Shown: in pieces, positions 32,516 to 40,945 of the stretch
Layout: each line of letters begins with the position of its first letter
Position numbering within the stretch: the stretch's first letter is position 1
Notes under the pieces: generated by a model
The model's input: only the letters and a program-made list of their open reading frames with translations
Told to the model about the DNA's origin: nothing
Databases searched by the model: none
Made by a program: the position numbers and the translations under genes
NCBI RefSeq assembly: GCF_900106925.1
Contig: NZ_FNNZ01000026.1
Coordinates: 1 to 52,981 of the forward strand
Source of the DNA: Thiocapsa roseopersicina
GTDB taxonomy: Bacteria > Pseudomonadota > Gammaproteobacteria > Chromatiales > Chromatiaceae
DNA length: 52,981 nucleotides
Direction of reading: 5' to 3'

Positions 32516-33391
32516 TCAACGCACCGCCGCCAGCAGCCGATCCATCATTCCTTTGGCCTGTGCGAGATAGCCGCCGCCGAATAGGTTGAGGTGATTCAAG
32601 ACATGGTAAAGATTGTAGAGGATCTTCCGTGTGCCGTACTCGGGCGGCACCGGCCAGGCCTCACGGTAGGCCGTGTAGAAGTCGGCCCCGAAGCCGCCGA
32701 AGAGCTCGGTCATGGCCAGATCCGTCTCCCGATCGCCGTAATAGACGGCCGGATCGAAGATGATCGGCTCGCCCTCGCGGGTTGCGCCGATGTTGCCGCC
32801 CCAGAGATCGCCGTGCAGCAGAGAAGGAGCGGGGCGGTGGCCGATCAGATCGTCGAGGACCGACATCAAGCGCTCGCCCGGGTCCGACAGCACCCGGCCG
32901 TAGCCGTTGCGGGCCGCCAGATCCAGCTGAAACCCGAGCCGATGCAAACGCCAGAAGTCGACCCAGTCGGAGGCTCGCGCGTTGTGCTGCGGGGTCGAGC
33001 CGATGGTGTTGTCGCGATGCCAGCCGAAGTCGGGGGCGGTGAATCGATGCAGCTGCGCCAGTCGGCGGCCCGCCTGCGCGCCGTCCAGACGCCCGGCGAG
33101 ATCGAGATGCTCGATCGCGAGATAGCTTTGGGTGCCCGCGATGCCGGTGCAGACGGGCTCGGGAACCCGGATCGCATTCGCCTCGCGCAGGGCGGTGAGG
33201 CCCTCGGACTCCGCCTCGAACATCGCCAGCCGGTCGGCGCTGTTGAGCTTGACGAAGTAGGCCCGCGCACCGTCGTCGAGGACGACTGCGCGGTTGATGC
33301 AGCCGCCTACGACCGATTGCTCTCGTTGGATACGGAAAGGACGTCCGGTCGCACTCGCGATCCGGCGTGCGATCGTTTCGCGATCATTCAT
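32516..33391 (-). CDS. fructosamine kinase-family protein
   Basis: A 291-residue protein of the fructosamine kinase/ketosamine-3-kinase family, related to aminoglycoside phosphotransferases. Seen: VVGGCINRAVVL (nucleotide loop), YFVKLN with the ATP-binding lysine, the catalytic HGDLWGGNIG, and the metal-binding segment IFDPAVYYGDRETDLAM. These enzymes phosphorylate sugar-amine adducts on proteins so that they fall off. Length is typical (about 290). It lies 41 bp downstream of the HNH gene on the same strand. Confidence 0.92.
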   Translation of the reverse strand: MNDRETIARRIASATGRPFRIQREQSVVGGCINRAVVLDDGARAYFVKLNSADRLAMFEAESEGLTALREANAIRVPEPVCTGIAGTQSYLAIEHLDLAGRLDGAQAGRRLAQLHRFTAPDFGWHRDNTIGSTPQHNARASDWVDFWRLHRLGFQLDLAARNGYGRVLSDPGERLMSVLDDLIGHRPAPSLLHGDLWGGNIGATREGEPIIFDPAVYYGDRETDLAMTELFGGFGADFYTAYREAWPVPPEYGTRKILYNLYHVLNHLNLFGGGYLAQAKGMMDRLLAAVR

Positions 33392-33432
33392 CCGGATCGA
33401 TACCGGTCACTCGTCGGGGTCACACATCGGAC

Positions 33433-34050
33433 TCATTCATCGGGCGTCTCCTCGAGGCCCCGAGCGGCACGTCGATGCAAGGGACTCGAGCGCGGAAAGT
33501 GGGCGCGAAGGAAGGCCATCTGATCCGCCAGGACATGGCGTCCCATCAAGAAGATGTACTCGGCGTGCGTCGGCGTGAAGGGCACCGCCAACAACTCCAT
33601 GCCCGCCGCTTCGGGCGTACGCCCGGCCTTGAAGTTGTTGCAGCGCAGGCAGGCGGTCACGACGTTGTTCCAGACATCCTTGCCACCGCGACTGGTGGGA
33701 CGCACGTGATCGCGCGACAGATGACGCCCCGAGAAGCGGCTGCCGCAATACATGCACATGTGGTCGTCGCGGTGAAACAGGGTGCGGTTCGATAGGGGTG
33801 GTGCATAATCGTCCTGAAGCTTGTTCAGGGCGTGATGCGTCCCGTAGGTCGCAATGATGGAGTGGATCTCCAAGCGACTCTGTCGGTGGGTGCTTGAATT
33901 GATGCCGCCGCGCAGCTCGAACAAGGCATCGCCGCAGGCATAGGCCACCTGCCCGAGGAAATACAGCCGGGCGGCAACGCGGTAGTCCACCCATTCCATC
34001 GGCATACCCGCCAAATCCGTTCGCAGTACCTGTTGATTCAGTGACAACAT
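33433..34050 (-). CDS. HNH endonuclease-family protein
   Basis: A 205-residue protein with a complete HNH domain: CMYCG, then SRDHVRPTSRGG with the first histidine, WNNVVTACLRCNNFKAGRTP with the asparagine and second CxxC, giving a zinc-ribbon beta-beta-alpha fold. The start at 34050 (MLSLNQQVLRTD) gives the form common in gammaproteobacteria; an in-frame ATG a little downstream is possible. This chromosomal family is widespread and its substrate is unknown. It shows no link to a restriction system or mobile element here. Confidence 0.85.
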   Translation of the reverse strand: MLSLNQQVLRTDLAGMPMEWVDYRVAARLYFLGQVAYACGDALFELRGGINSSTHRQSRLEIHSIIATYGTHHALNKLQDDYAPPLSNRTLFHRDDHMCMYCGSRFSGRHLSRDHVRPTSRGGKDVWNNVVTACLRCNNFKAGRTPEAAGMELLAVPFTPTHAEYIFLMGRHVLADQMAFLRAHFPRSSPLHRRAARGLEETPDE

Positions 34051-34572
34051 AGCGGCGTTACGGCTCGGAATTTGCGAGCATGATACACAGTTGACCTTCT
34101 CGCGCAACCCGGCGCCGTCATGCGTTTCAGCGACCGGCCTTTCGCGCGTCGACGCTTTAACCCGTTGATCATTCACAGCCGCCCCGAAACGCCGAGAAGG
34201 TCTACGGCGCAGGCTTCCGGCGACTCGACGGCGCTGCCCACGCAATATTCAACCAATTGATTAAAAATATGTTTTCAAGTTGGCCAAAAAGTTTCCAAAC
34301 CAACAAAACCGTAACAACGGCGCCTGCTCGCATCCGCTTTACACCAGTCATCCCCAGACTTATCCACAGGAATTGTGAGTTGCTTGGGTTTCATGTTCTG
34401 CGACAAGTGATTGCCGGTGTTTCCTAGCAAAGCGCGGACGTCACGCGTCTAATCCGCGACTCCCGCCCGTCCTCGGAGCCCGTCCTCGGAGCCCGTCCTC
34501 GGAGCCCGTCCTCGGAGCCCGTCCTCGGAGCCCGCCCTCGGAGCCCGCCCTCAGAGAAAGCGCTCAACCAAC
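34051..34572. other. divergent intergenic region with AT-rich island
   Basis: A 522-bp region without a gene. The stretch 34240-34340 is much more AT-rich than its surroundings. A perfect DnaA box TTATCCACA lies at 34360-34368. A 13-bp tandem repeat fills 34469-34555, just upstream of priA. The region must hold the promoters of priA and the HNH gene. Confidence 0.6.
34469..34555. repeat. 13-bp tandem repeat, almost seven copies
   Basis: Five perfect copies of GTCCTCGGAGCCC, a sixth with one change (GCCCTCGGAGCCC) and a partial seventh. It ends 17 bases before the GTG start of priA, so it would lie in the leader of the priA transcript. Confidence 0.92.
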
Positions 34573-36825
34573 GTGTCGCCCGACCCACACCGAAAGCCCG
34601 GCTCGATCCTGCGTGTCGCCGTCGCCGCACCGCTGATGGACGCCTTCGATTATCTGCCGCCGGCTCCGGCATCGGACGGCTGCTCGGCAACGCCGTCGCT
34701 GTTGCCCGGCCAGCGTGTGCTGGTGCCCTTCGGGCAAGGTCGGCGCGTTGGCATTTTGCTCGAGCTGCGCGACACCTCCGACCAGGTTCCCGCGCGCCTG
34801 AAGCCGATCGAACGGCTCCTCGACCCGCGCCCCGTCTTGGGCCCGTCCGATCTGACCCTGATCCTCTGGGCAGCGGACTACTATCGGCAACCGATCGGCG
34901 AGGCCCTCTTCAGTGCACTCCCCGCCCGTCTGCGTCAGGCCAAACCCATCACCGACGAGCAGATCCCGGGCGTCTCGGCGACATCCGCCGGCCTGACCCT
35001 GGACCTCGAGACGCTGCGGCGAGCGCCGAAGCAGCGCGAGCTTCTCGCCCTGGTCAGATCCGCGCCCGAGGGGATCGCGGTGGCCGATCTGAACGCACGC
35101 TTGGGTCCCTGCGCCACGACGCTGCGCAGCCTGCGTGCACGCGGCCTGCTGGAGATCTGCCGCCTCGTGCCGACGGGGCCCGTCACGCACGCGCCCCGCC
35201 CTGAGTCCGCCCCCGGACCGGAGCTCAATGCCGATCAGGTCGAAGCGGTTCGTCGGGTCGCGGCCGGGCTCGGCGGGTTCAGCCCCTTCCTGCTCGACGG
35301 CGTGACCGGCAGCGGCAAGACCGAGGTCTATATCCGTCTGATCGAGGCCGCCGCCGCCCGCGGCGCCCAAACCCTTCTGATCGTTCCCGAGATCGGCCTG
35401 ACCCCGCAGTTGCGCGAACGCTTGGCCTCGCGTCTGCCCGACCCACCCGCCGTGCTGCATTCCGGGCTGGCTGCAGGAGACCGCGAGCGGGCCTGGCACC
35501 GCGCCGCCTCCGGGCGTGCAGACGTCGTGCTCGGAACGCGCTCGGCGGTGTTCGTGCCCCTGCCTCGGCTCGGGCTGATCTTGATCGACGAGGAGCATGA
35601 CGCCTCGCTCAAACAGCAGGAGGGGTTCCGCTACTCGGCTCGCGATGTCGCCGTGCGACGCGCCCAGCTGGTCGGTTGCCCGGTCGTCCTCGGCTCGGCG
35701 ACACCCTCGCTCGAAACGCTCAACAATGCGCAGACCGAGCGCTACGGCTGGTTGCGTCTGCCGCAGCGCGCGGGTGCGGCCTGCACGCCGCGGACCTCGC
35801 TGCTGGACATCCGCAATCAGCCGCTCCAGGCCGGACTCTCCGCGGTCCTGCGCGAGGAGATGCGTACCGAAATCGCTGCCGGCAACCAGGTGCTGCTCTT
35901 CCTGAACCGCCGCGGCTATGCCCCGGTGCTCACCTGTCACGCCTGCGGTTGGGTCGGCGACTGTCCGCATTGCGACGCCCGGCTCACGCTCCACCTGGCC
36001 CGCCGACGCCTCTGGTGTCACCACTGCGGCTGGACTCGGCCGTTGCCGAGTGCCTGCCCGGACTGCAAAGGGACCGATCTGCGCATGCTCGGACGCGGTA
36101 CCGAGCGATTGGACGAGGAGCTGCGCCCCCTGTTTCCGGGCGTCGGCATCGCCCGGCTCGACCGGGATACCACCCGACGCCGCGGCGAGCTGGCCCGCCT
36201 CCTCGACGAGGTCCGTCGCGGCGAGGTGCAGATCCTGCTCGGGACTCAAATGCTGGCCAAAGGACATGATTTCCCGGGCGTGACCCTGGTCGGGATCCTG
36301 GATCTCGACCAATCGCTCTACGCAAGCGACTTCCGCGCACCGGAACGCACCGCGCAGCTGATCGTGCAGGTCACCGGACGGGCCGGACGCGCCGAGCGCC
36401 CGGGACGGGTCGTCCTCCAGACCCGCCACCCCGAGCACCCGCTGCTCCAAAGCCTACTGCGCGACGGCTACACGGGCTTCGCGACCACCGCTCTCGCCGA
36501 GCGACGCGAGGCCGAGCTGCCGCCGTTCAGCCATCTCGCCCTGCTGCGCGCCGAGGCCCCGGCCGCCGAGACGGGAACGGCGTTTCTGAATCAGGCCCGC
36601 CTGATCGCAGAAGGGCTCGCCGACTCCGGAGTGCAGTGCTACGGCCCAGTCCCCGCCCCGATGGAACGCCGCGGCGGGCGCTACCGCGCGCAGCTTCTGA
36701 TCCAATCGTCACAACGCCCGAGGCTCCAGCGGTTTCTCGCCGACTGGAGCCCCGCCCTGCGCGCCTTAACCAGAAGCAAGGGGTTGCGCTGGTCGCTGGA
36801 TGTGGATCCGCAGGACATGTATTGA
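34573..36825 (+). CDS. priA: primosomal helicase PriA (primosomal protein N')
   Basis: A 750-residue DNA helicase that restarts stalled replication forks. Seen: an N-terminal DNA-binding domain (VAVAAPLMDAFDYL), Walker A GVTGSGKTEVY, the DEEH box LILIDEEHDASLK, an aromatic-rich GFRYSARD loop, eight zinc-binding cysteines in pairs (CHACG, CPHC, CHHCG, CPDC), and helicase motifs V and VI (GTQMLAKGHDFPGV, QVTGRAGRAERPG). Length is normal. It starts with GTG at 34573. The tandem repeat in its leader is unusual. Confidence 0.96.
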   Translation: MSPDPHRKPGSILRVAVAAPLMDAFDYLPPAPASDGCSATPSLLPGQRVLVPFGQGRRVGILLELRDTSDQVPARLKPIERLLDPRPVLGPSDLTLILWAADYYRQPIGEALFSALPARLRQAKPITDEQIPGVSATSAGLTLDLETLRRAPKQRELLALVRSAPEGIAVADLNARLGPCATTLRSLRARGLLEICRLVPTGPVTHAPRPESAPGPELNADQVEAVRRVAAGLGGFSPFLLDGVTGSGKTEVYIRLIEAAAARGAQTLLIVPEIGLTPQLRERLASRLPDPPAVLHSGLAAGDRERAWHRAASGRADVVLGTRSAVFVPLPRLGLILIDEEHDASLKQQEGFRYSARDVAVRRAQLVGCPVVLGSATPSLETLNNAQTERYGWLRLPQRAGAACTPRTSLLDIRNQPLQAGLSAVLREEMRTEIAAGNQVLLFLNRRGYAPVLTCHACGWVGDCPHCDARLTLHLARRRLWCHHCGWTRPLPSACPDCKGTDLRMLGRGTERLDEELRPLFPGVGIARLDRDTTRRRGELARLLDEVRRGEVQILLGTQMLAKGHDFPGVTLVGILDLDQSLYASDFRAPERTAQLIVQVTGRAGRAERPGRVVLQTRHPEHPLLQSLLRDGYTGFATTALAERREAELPPFSHLALLRAEAPAAETGTAFLNQARLIAEGLADSGVQCYGPVPAPMERRGGRYRAQLLIQSSQRPRLQRFLADWSPALRALTRSKGLRWSLDVDPQDMY

Positions 36826-36956
36826 TCTTCGGGCCGTTGCTGGTGCCGAGCGTCGCGCCAAAAGCACCTTTCAACCTCGATCGGGCTGCGGCAAAAGAAA
36901 CATTATGTGTTCTTCTCTTGGTATGAGCCGGCCGCGCGCATTCCTCTAAGGCGATA

Positions 36957-36984
36957 TGTGGGGGCGACTTAAGTCGCCCCCACA
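36957..36984. repeat. 28-bp perfect palindrome, copy 1
   Basis: TGTGGGGGCGACTT followed by its exact complement, centred on TTAA. The core GGGGCGACTTAAGTCGCCCC is identical to that at 38111-38138. The two copies flank the response regulator gene. Confidence 0.9.
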
Positions 36985-36995
36985 GGTTCTGAATG

Positions 36996-37034
36996 GCATG
37001 CGCAGTCGGAATGCTTTCCCCGAAAACTGCCTAA
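36996..37034 (+). repeat. dispersed repeat B, copy 2
   Basis: GCATGCGCAGTCGGAATGCT followed by TTCCCCGAAAACTGCCTAA. It lies 11 bases after the 28-bp palindrome, in the same order as the third copy. Confidence 0.75.
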
Positions 37035-37402
37035 AGGCTGATACAAGAATGCTTAACAGTAAGTCAACGCCCCATCAACAGCGATTCGTGTACAATCATC
37101 AACACAACGATAATTTGCTCCGAATCAGGCGGACGCTACTGAAATCGTTTTCGTTGCCACTTTAATCTTTATTATTTGGTAACATGAAACGACATGACTC
37201 GGATCGGACTTGAAGGAATGAAATAATATTACATTACCCGAAAGGCTAATCGGGTGTTCATCGGCCGCATAACGTCAACACCCGGCAGACATCGAATCAA
37301 CAACGACAGGGCGTCGAGCGCAGCATAAACCAGCGATTACCGCCTCGACCCGATCGCGTAGGACGGCTCTATCCCGAGCACAAGGAACCAAGGGAAGTAC
37401 CG

Positions 37403-38086
37403 ATGGCCCTCGATGCTGGCGTGCACCAGACCAATACGACCGAAACCGGCAGGATCCAAATCGTCATCTTCGACGACCAGCCCTTCCTCCTCTTGGGCGT
37501 CGAACGCTTATTGGCCGACGAGCCGGACATTCGCATTCAGGCATCCTGCACCGATGGTGCTCAGTGTCTCGAAGCCGTTCGGCGATACCAACCGGACATT
37601 CTGATCCTCGATCCGTCGCTCCCGGACAATGCGGGGTTGGCTGTCCTCGAGGCTTTGGCACGCGACTCGCTCACGACGAAAACGGTCATCTTTACCCGGT
37701 CCCTGACAGAGATCGAATTGCTCCGGGTGATGCACCTTGGTGTTCAAGGCGTCGTGTTGAAACAAATGCCGCCCGAGATGCTCGTCCAATGCCTCCGGAA
37801 GGTCCATGCCGGCGGGCAATGGCATGAGAAGACATCCTTCGGTCTCGCCTTCGACATGATGCTCAGGCGCGAACGTCGGCAACGGGAGGTCGCCGCCCTC
37901 CTGACCCCACGAGAGGTCGAGCTCACGCGGCTGGTGGCTGCCGGATTCGACACCTGTGCGATCGCCGCGCAGCTCAATATTGCCCCGGGGACGGTCAAGG
38001 TTCACCTGCACCGAATCTACATCAAGCTTGGCCTCCGAAACCGAGTTGCCTTGACCAATTTCGCCAGAGACAAGGGGTTGGCCTAA
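37403..38086 (+). CDS. NarL/FixJ-type DNA-binding response regulator
   Basis: A 227-residue regulator. The receiver domain (about 18-135) has Asp24-Asp25 in the acidic pocket and the phospho-acceptor Asp70 in LILDPSLPD, with the conserved threonine and lysine regions (VIFTRS, GVVLKQM). A linker leads to a LuxR-type helix-turn-helix (about 165-225: LTPREVELTRLVAAG...GTVKVHLHRIYIKLG). No sensor kinase is nearby, so it is an orphan. AAGGGAAG precedes the ATG. Palindromes and B repeats flank the gene on both sides. Target genes are unknown. Confidence 0.92.
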   Translation: MALDAGVHQTNTTETGRIQIVIFDDQPFLLLGVERLLADEPDIRIQASCTDGAQCLEAVRRYQPDILILDPSLPDNAGLAVLEALARDSLTTKTVIFTRSLTEIELLRVMHLGVQGVVLKQMPPEMLVQCLRKVHAGGQWHEKTSFGLAFDMMLRRERRQREVAALLTPREVELTRLVAAGFDTCAIAAQLNIAPGTVKVHLHRIYIKLGLRNRVALTNFARDKGLA

Positions 38087-38110
38087 TCGGCCGGCCTGCT
38101 TGAGCCGACG

Positions 38111-38138
38111 TGTCGGGGCGACTTAAGTCGCCCCGACA
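38111..38138. repeat. 28-bp perfect palindrome, copy 2
   Basis: TGTCGGGGCGACTT and its exact complement. It shares the 20-base core with copy 1; the outer bases differ in a compensated way (GGGG...CCCC against CGGG...CCCG), so pairing is kept. It could end transcripts from the response regulator gene, though no T run follows. Confidence 0.9.
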
Positions 38139-38169
38139 GCCGCCCCCACAGCCGCTAAAGGTCTTGCGG

Positions 38170-38209
38170 GCATGCGCAGTCGGGGTGTTGATTCCCGGAG
38201 ATCGTCTAA
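38170..38209 (+). repeat. dispersed repeat B, copy 3
   Basis: GCATGCGCAGTCGGGGTGTT then GATTCCCGGAGATCGTCTAA. The CTA at 38206-38208 is the TAG stop codon of mrcA on the minus strand, the same arrangement as at 22957. Confidence 0.75.
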
Positions 38210-40698
38210 TAGACTTGCTCGATCACCGAAGGTACCCCAATCCGCTGGACCCCGTCGATCTCGATGCCCTCCCAAGGCGAGGGCTCGGGGAGAAGACCGA
38301 TTTGATCTTCATGCAGCCACTCAAGCACGACGTCGCTGTCGCTCGACGATGCGAGCGCGCCGCTGGCTCGATCGACCCTTACCTGCACCATGCCCGACGG
38401 CGCATCCGGGATCGCCTCAGGACGTCCTGCCAAGACTTGCCCCATGAAATCCATCCACATCCCGATGGCGGCCTGGCCGCCGGTCTCCCCGGAGCCCAAG
38501 GGCGAGAAGTCGTCGAAACCCATCCAGGCAACGGTTGCAAGGTCCTTCTGATAGCCGCAGAACCAGGAATCACGTACTTGGTCGGTGGTGCCCGTCTTAC
38601 CGGCGATGTCATCACGGCCCAGCTCACGAGCGCGCGCGCCCGTACCGACACGGACCACATCCTGCAACATAGAATGCATCTGATAGGCGTGCGGCGCGCG
38701 CAGCACCCGCTCCGCGGCACGGCCCGAGGCGGGCGCGGTATCGGACACCCCAGAGCGCCCCGGCTCGCCGCGATACCAGCACTCCTCGCAGGCGCGCCGC
38801 GGAGCGGCTTCGAAGACCGGATCACCCTCGGCGTTCTCGATGCGCCGGATCAGATAGGGCTCGATCCGGTAGCCGCCGTTCGCAAACACGGCATAGGCGC
38901 CGGCCATCTGCAGCGGCGAGACCTCGGCGGTCCCGAGCGCGAGCGACAGACCGCGCGGCATGGCTGCGGGGTCGAGACCGAAGCGCGCGACAAAGTGGAT
39001 GGCCTCGTCCACGCCGACCTGATCGAGCAGATCGATCGCCGCCAGGTTGCGCGACTGCACCAACGCCGGGCGCAGGCGGATCGGCCCCAGATTCTTGCCG
39101 TCGAAGTTGCGCGGGCGCCAGCCCTGCGATCCGCGCACGCTTCGCGAGACGGGCTCGTCACGGGCCAGGCTCGCCGGCGTCCAGCCCGCATGCAAGGCGG
39201 CGGCATAGATGAAGGGTTTGAATGTCGATCCCGCCGGGCGACGTGCATCCACGGCCCGGTTGAACTGGCTCTCCGCGAACGCATAGCCGCCGACGATGGC
39301 CAGAATCGCCCCGTCGAGCGGCGACACCGAGACCAAGGCGCCGGAGACCGCAGGCCGCTGAGCCAGCGTCCAGCGGCCCAGAGCGTCCTGCGTCAGTCGG
39401 ACCAGATCGCCGACCGAGAGGACATCGCTCATCGCCCGCGGCACCGGACCTCGCCGATCCGCATCGCGCAACGGCCGCGCCCAGCGCACAGCGTCCCGAC
39501 TCAGGGTGACCCGCTGCCCACGACCGATATAGACCTCGGCAAGATCCCGCTGCACGCCGACCGCAATGCCCACCGTCAGCCCGGCCATGCGATCGGCGCC
39601 ATCCAAGACCCGATCGAGATCGGCATCCGACAACGCCTTCGCTCCCTCTGCCGCCCCCCGTCTCGCCAGGTCGACGCGGCTCTCCGGCCCGCGGTATCCA
39701 TGGCGCTGGTCATAGGCCAGCAGCGCTCGCCGAACCGCCTCCTGCGCGGCAAGCTGCGCCTCGGACCCGATGCTGGTCGTCACCCGATAACCGGCGCGAT
39801 ACGCCTCCTCGCCGTAACGCCCGACCATCTCGCGTCGCGCCATCTCGGCCGCATAACCCGCATCCAATTCGAGCTCGCGGCCATGGAGCCGAGCCGAGTC
39901 CGGCGCATCGTGCGCCTCGCGATAGGCCGCGGCGTCGATCTGCCCCAGCTCCAGCATCCGACCCAGCACATAGTCGCGCCTGATCCGTGCCCGCTGCGGA
40001 TCCGAGACCGGATTGTTGGTCGAGGGCGCCTTGGGGATGCCCGCGAGCATCGCCGCTTCGGCCAAAGTCAGCTCATCGAGTGTCTTGGCGTAATAGAGCG
40101 CCCCCGCGGCGGCGACGCCGTAGGCACGATGCCCGAAGAAGATCTTGTTGAGATAGAGCGCCAGGATCTCGTCCTTCGAGAGCGTGCGCTCCAGATGCCA
40201 GGCGAGCAGGATCTCGGCAAACTTGCGATCGAAGGTCTTCTCGGAGGTCAGAAAGAGGTTGCGCGCCACCTGCATGCTGATGGTGCTGCCGCCTTGCCGG
40301 GGCTCGCCGGTCCGCAGATACGCGAGCACGGCCCGCGCCAACCCGGCGACGTCGAGCCCCTCGTGAGCGAAGAACCGGCTGTCCTCGGCGGCCAGGAAGG
40401 CATCGATCAACAGGAGCGGAATGCGCTCGATCGGTACGGACTCGCGCCGCTCGATCCCGAATTCGCCCATCAGAAGCCCGTCTGCGGAGTAGATGCGCAG
40501 CGGCTCATGCAGCCGGATGTCGGCCAGCAGGTCGCTGCGTTCCAGGTCATGCAGGGTGACCGCCAAGAAGACGACGAGCGCCAGAAGCGCAAGCAACGGC
40601 AGAGAGAGCAGCAGACCAACGACAGTCCCGACACGCCCCGCAAATCGCCCCGAGCGCACCGAACGCTCGGGCCTTCGGCTGCGCAGCAACGCCGTCAC
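38206..40698 (-). CDS. mrcA: penicillin-binding protein 1A-type bifunctional murein synthase
   Basis: An 830-residue class A penicillin-binding protein. A cytoplasmic basic stretch is followed by one membrane span (about 26-50). The glycosyltransferase domain has EDSRFFAHEG, GGSTISMQVARN and LSKDEILALYLNKIFFG. An OB-like insertion follows. The transpeptidase domain has the catalytic serine in AGSTFKPF, SRN as second motif and KTGTT as third. Length and order fit PBP1A. It starts with GTG at 40698 behind GAGGGTGAG. Its stop lies in repeat B. A lytic transglycosylase gene lies upstream on the same strand, separated by a palindromic module. Confidence 0.93.
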   Translation of the reverse strand: MTALLRSRRPERSVRSGRFAGRVGTVVGLLLSLPLLALLALVVFLAVTLHDLERSDLLADIRLHEPLRIYSADGLLMGEFGIERRESVPIERIPLLLIDAFLAAEDSRFFAHEGLDVAGLARAVLAYLRTGEPRQGGSTISMQVARNLFLTSEKTFDRKFAEILLAWHLERTLSKDEILALYLNKIFFGHRAYGVAAAGALYYAKTLDELTLAEAAMLAGIPKAPSTNNPVSDPQRARIRRDYVLGRMLELGQIDAAAYREAHDAPDSARLHGRELELDAGYAAEMARREMVGRYGEEAYRAGYRVTTSIGSEAQLAAQEAVRRALLAYDQRHGYRGPESRVDLARRGAAEGAKALSDADLDRVLDGADRMAGLTVGIAVGVQRDLAEVYIGRGQRVTLSRDAVRWARPLRDADRRGPVPRAMSDVLSVGDLVRLTQDALGRWTLAQRPAVSGALVSVSPLDGAILAIVGGYAFAESQFNRAVDARRPAGSTFKPFIYAAALHAGWTPASLARDEPVSRSVRGSQGWRPRNFDGKNLGPIRLRPALVQSRNLAAIDLLDQVGVDEAIHFVARFGLDPAAMPRGLSLALGTAEVSPLQMAGAYAVFANGGYRIEPYLIRRIENAEGDPVFEAAPRRACEECWYRGEPGRSGVSDTAPASGRAAERVLRAPHAYQMHSMLQDVVRVGTGARARELGRDDIAGKTGTTDQVRDSWFCGYQKDLATVAWMGFDDFSPLGSGETGGQAAIGMWMDFMGQVLAGRPEAIPDAPSGMVQVRVDRASGALASSSDSDVVLEWLHEDQIGLLPEPSPWEGIEIDGVQRIGVPSVIEQVY

Positions 40699-40751
40699 CT
40701 CACCCTCGCTCCCGGATCACATCGGGGCCAACCGGCCGGGCCCCGCCGCAC

Positions 40752-40838
40752 TTAAACCGCGTCCAGAGCAACATGCGTCATTTTCATCTTGTTTTCGGCC
40801 CTGGGGACTTCCCCACCCTTGGTGGAGACGCGGTCCAA
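40752..40838 (+). repeat. palindromic element, A2 subtype
   Basis: An 87-bp element beginning TTAAACCGCGTCCAGAG and ATGCGTCATTTTCATCTTG, ending GGTGGAGACGCGGTCCAA. It is the inverted counterpart of 3075-3160. The right end has drifted from GGTTTAA to GGTCCAA. It lies about 54 bp upstream of the mrcA start. Confidence 0.85.
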
Positions 40839-40858
40839 AATTTTTTCTTTTTAATACC

Positions 40859-40945
40859 TTAAACCGCGCCACCTTCGACAATCGTCGAATCTGCCGGGGC
40901 CGATCCAATCAAAAAACATCACATACCGCATCGTGCGCGGTTTAA
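40859..40945 (-). repeat. palindromic element, A1 subtype
   Basis: An 87-bp element with ends TTAAACCGCGC and GGCGCGGTTTA on the minus strand. Its inner part (GGTATGTGATG...GATCGGCCCCGGCAG and TTCGACGATTGTCGAA) matches 10278-10364. Its outer end carries the TAA stop of the lytic transglycosylase gene. Between it and the A2 copy lies a 20-base AT-rich spacer. Confidence 0.85.

Larger units (their letters stand above)
36826..37402. other. intergenic region upstream of the response regulator
   Basis: A 577-bp region without a gene. It holds a 28-bp perfect palindrome (36957-36984), a copy of repeat B (36996-37034), an AT-rich stretch from 37060 to 37230 that is likely to contain the promoter of the response regulator gene, and an inverted repeat ACCCGA...TCGGGT at 37236-37255 that could be an operator. 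Confidence 0.5.

Noticed and set aside
33433-34050. HNH gene as part of a defence island
   Set aside because: Neighbours are housekeeping genes and no methylase, helicase or restriction gene is present; this HNH form is a common chromosomal family.
34240-34440. Chromosomal origin of replication
   Set aside because: Only one perfect DnaA box is present and none of the usual origin neighbours (dnaA, dnaN, gidA, parAB) is in the window.
34469-34555. CRISPR array
   Set aside because: The 13-bp units follow each other without spacers, and no cas gene is present.
36956-37165. Small gene of 69 codons upstream of the response regulator
   Set aside because: Its first third is made of the palindrome and repeat B, and it has no ribosome site.
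38110-40755. 881-codon open frame on the plus strand
   Set aside because: It is antisense to mrcA, which has all penicillin-binding motifs. The antisense translation has no recognisable domain.
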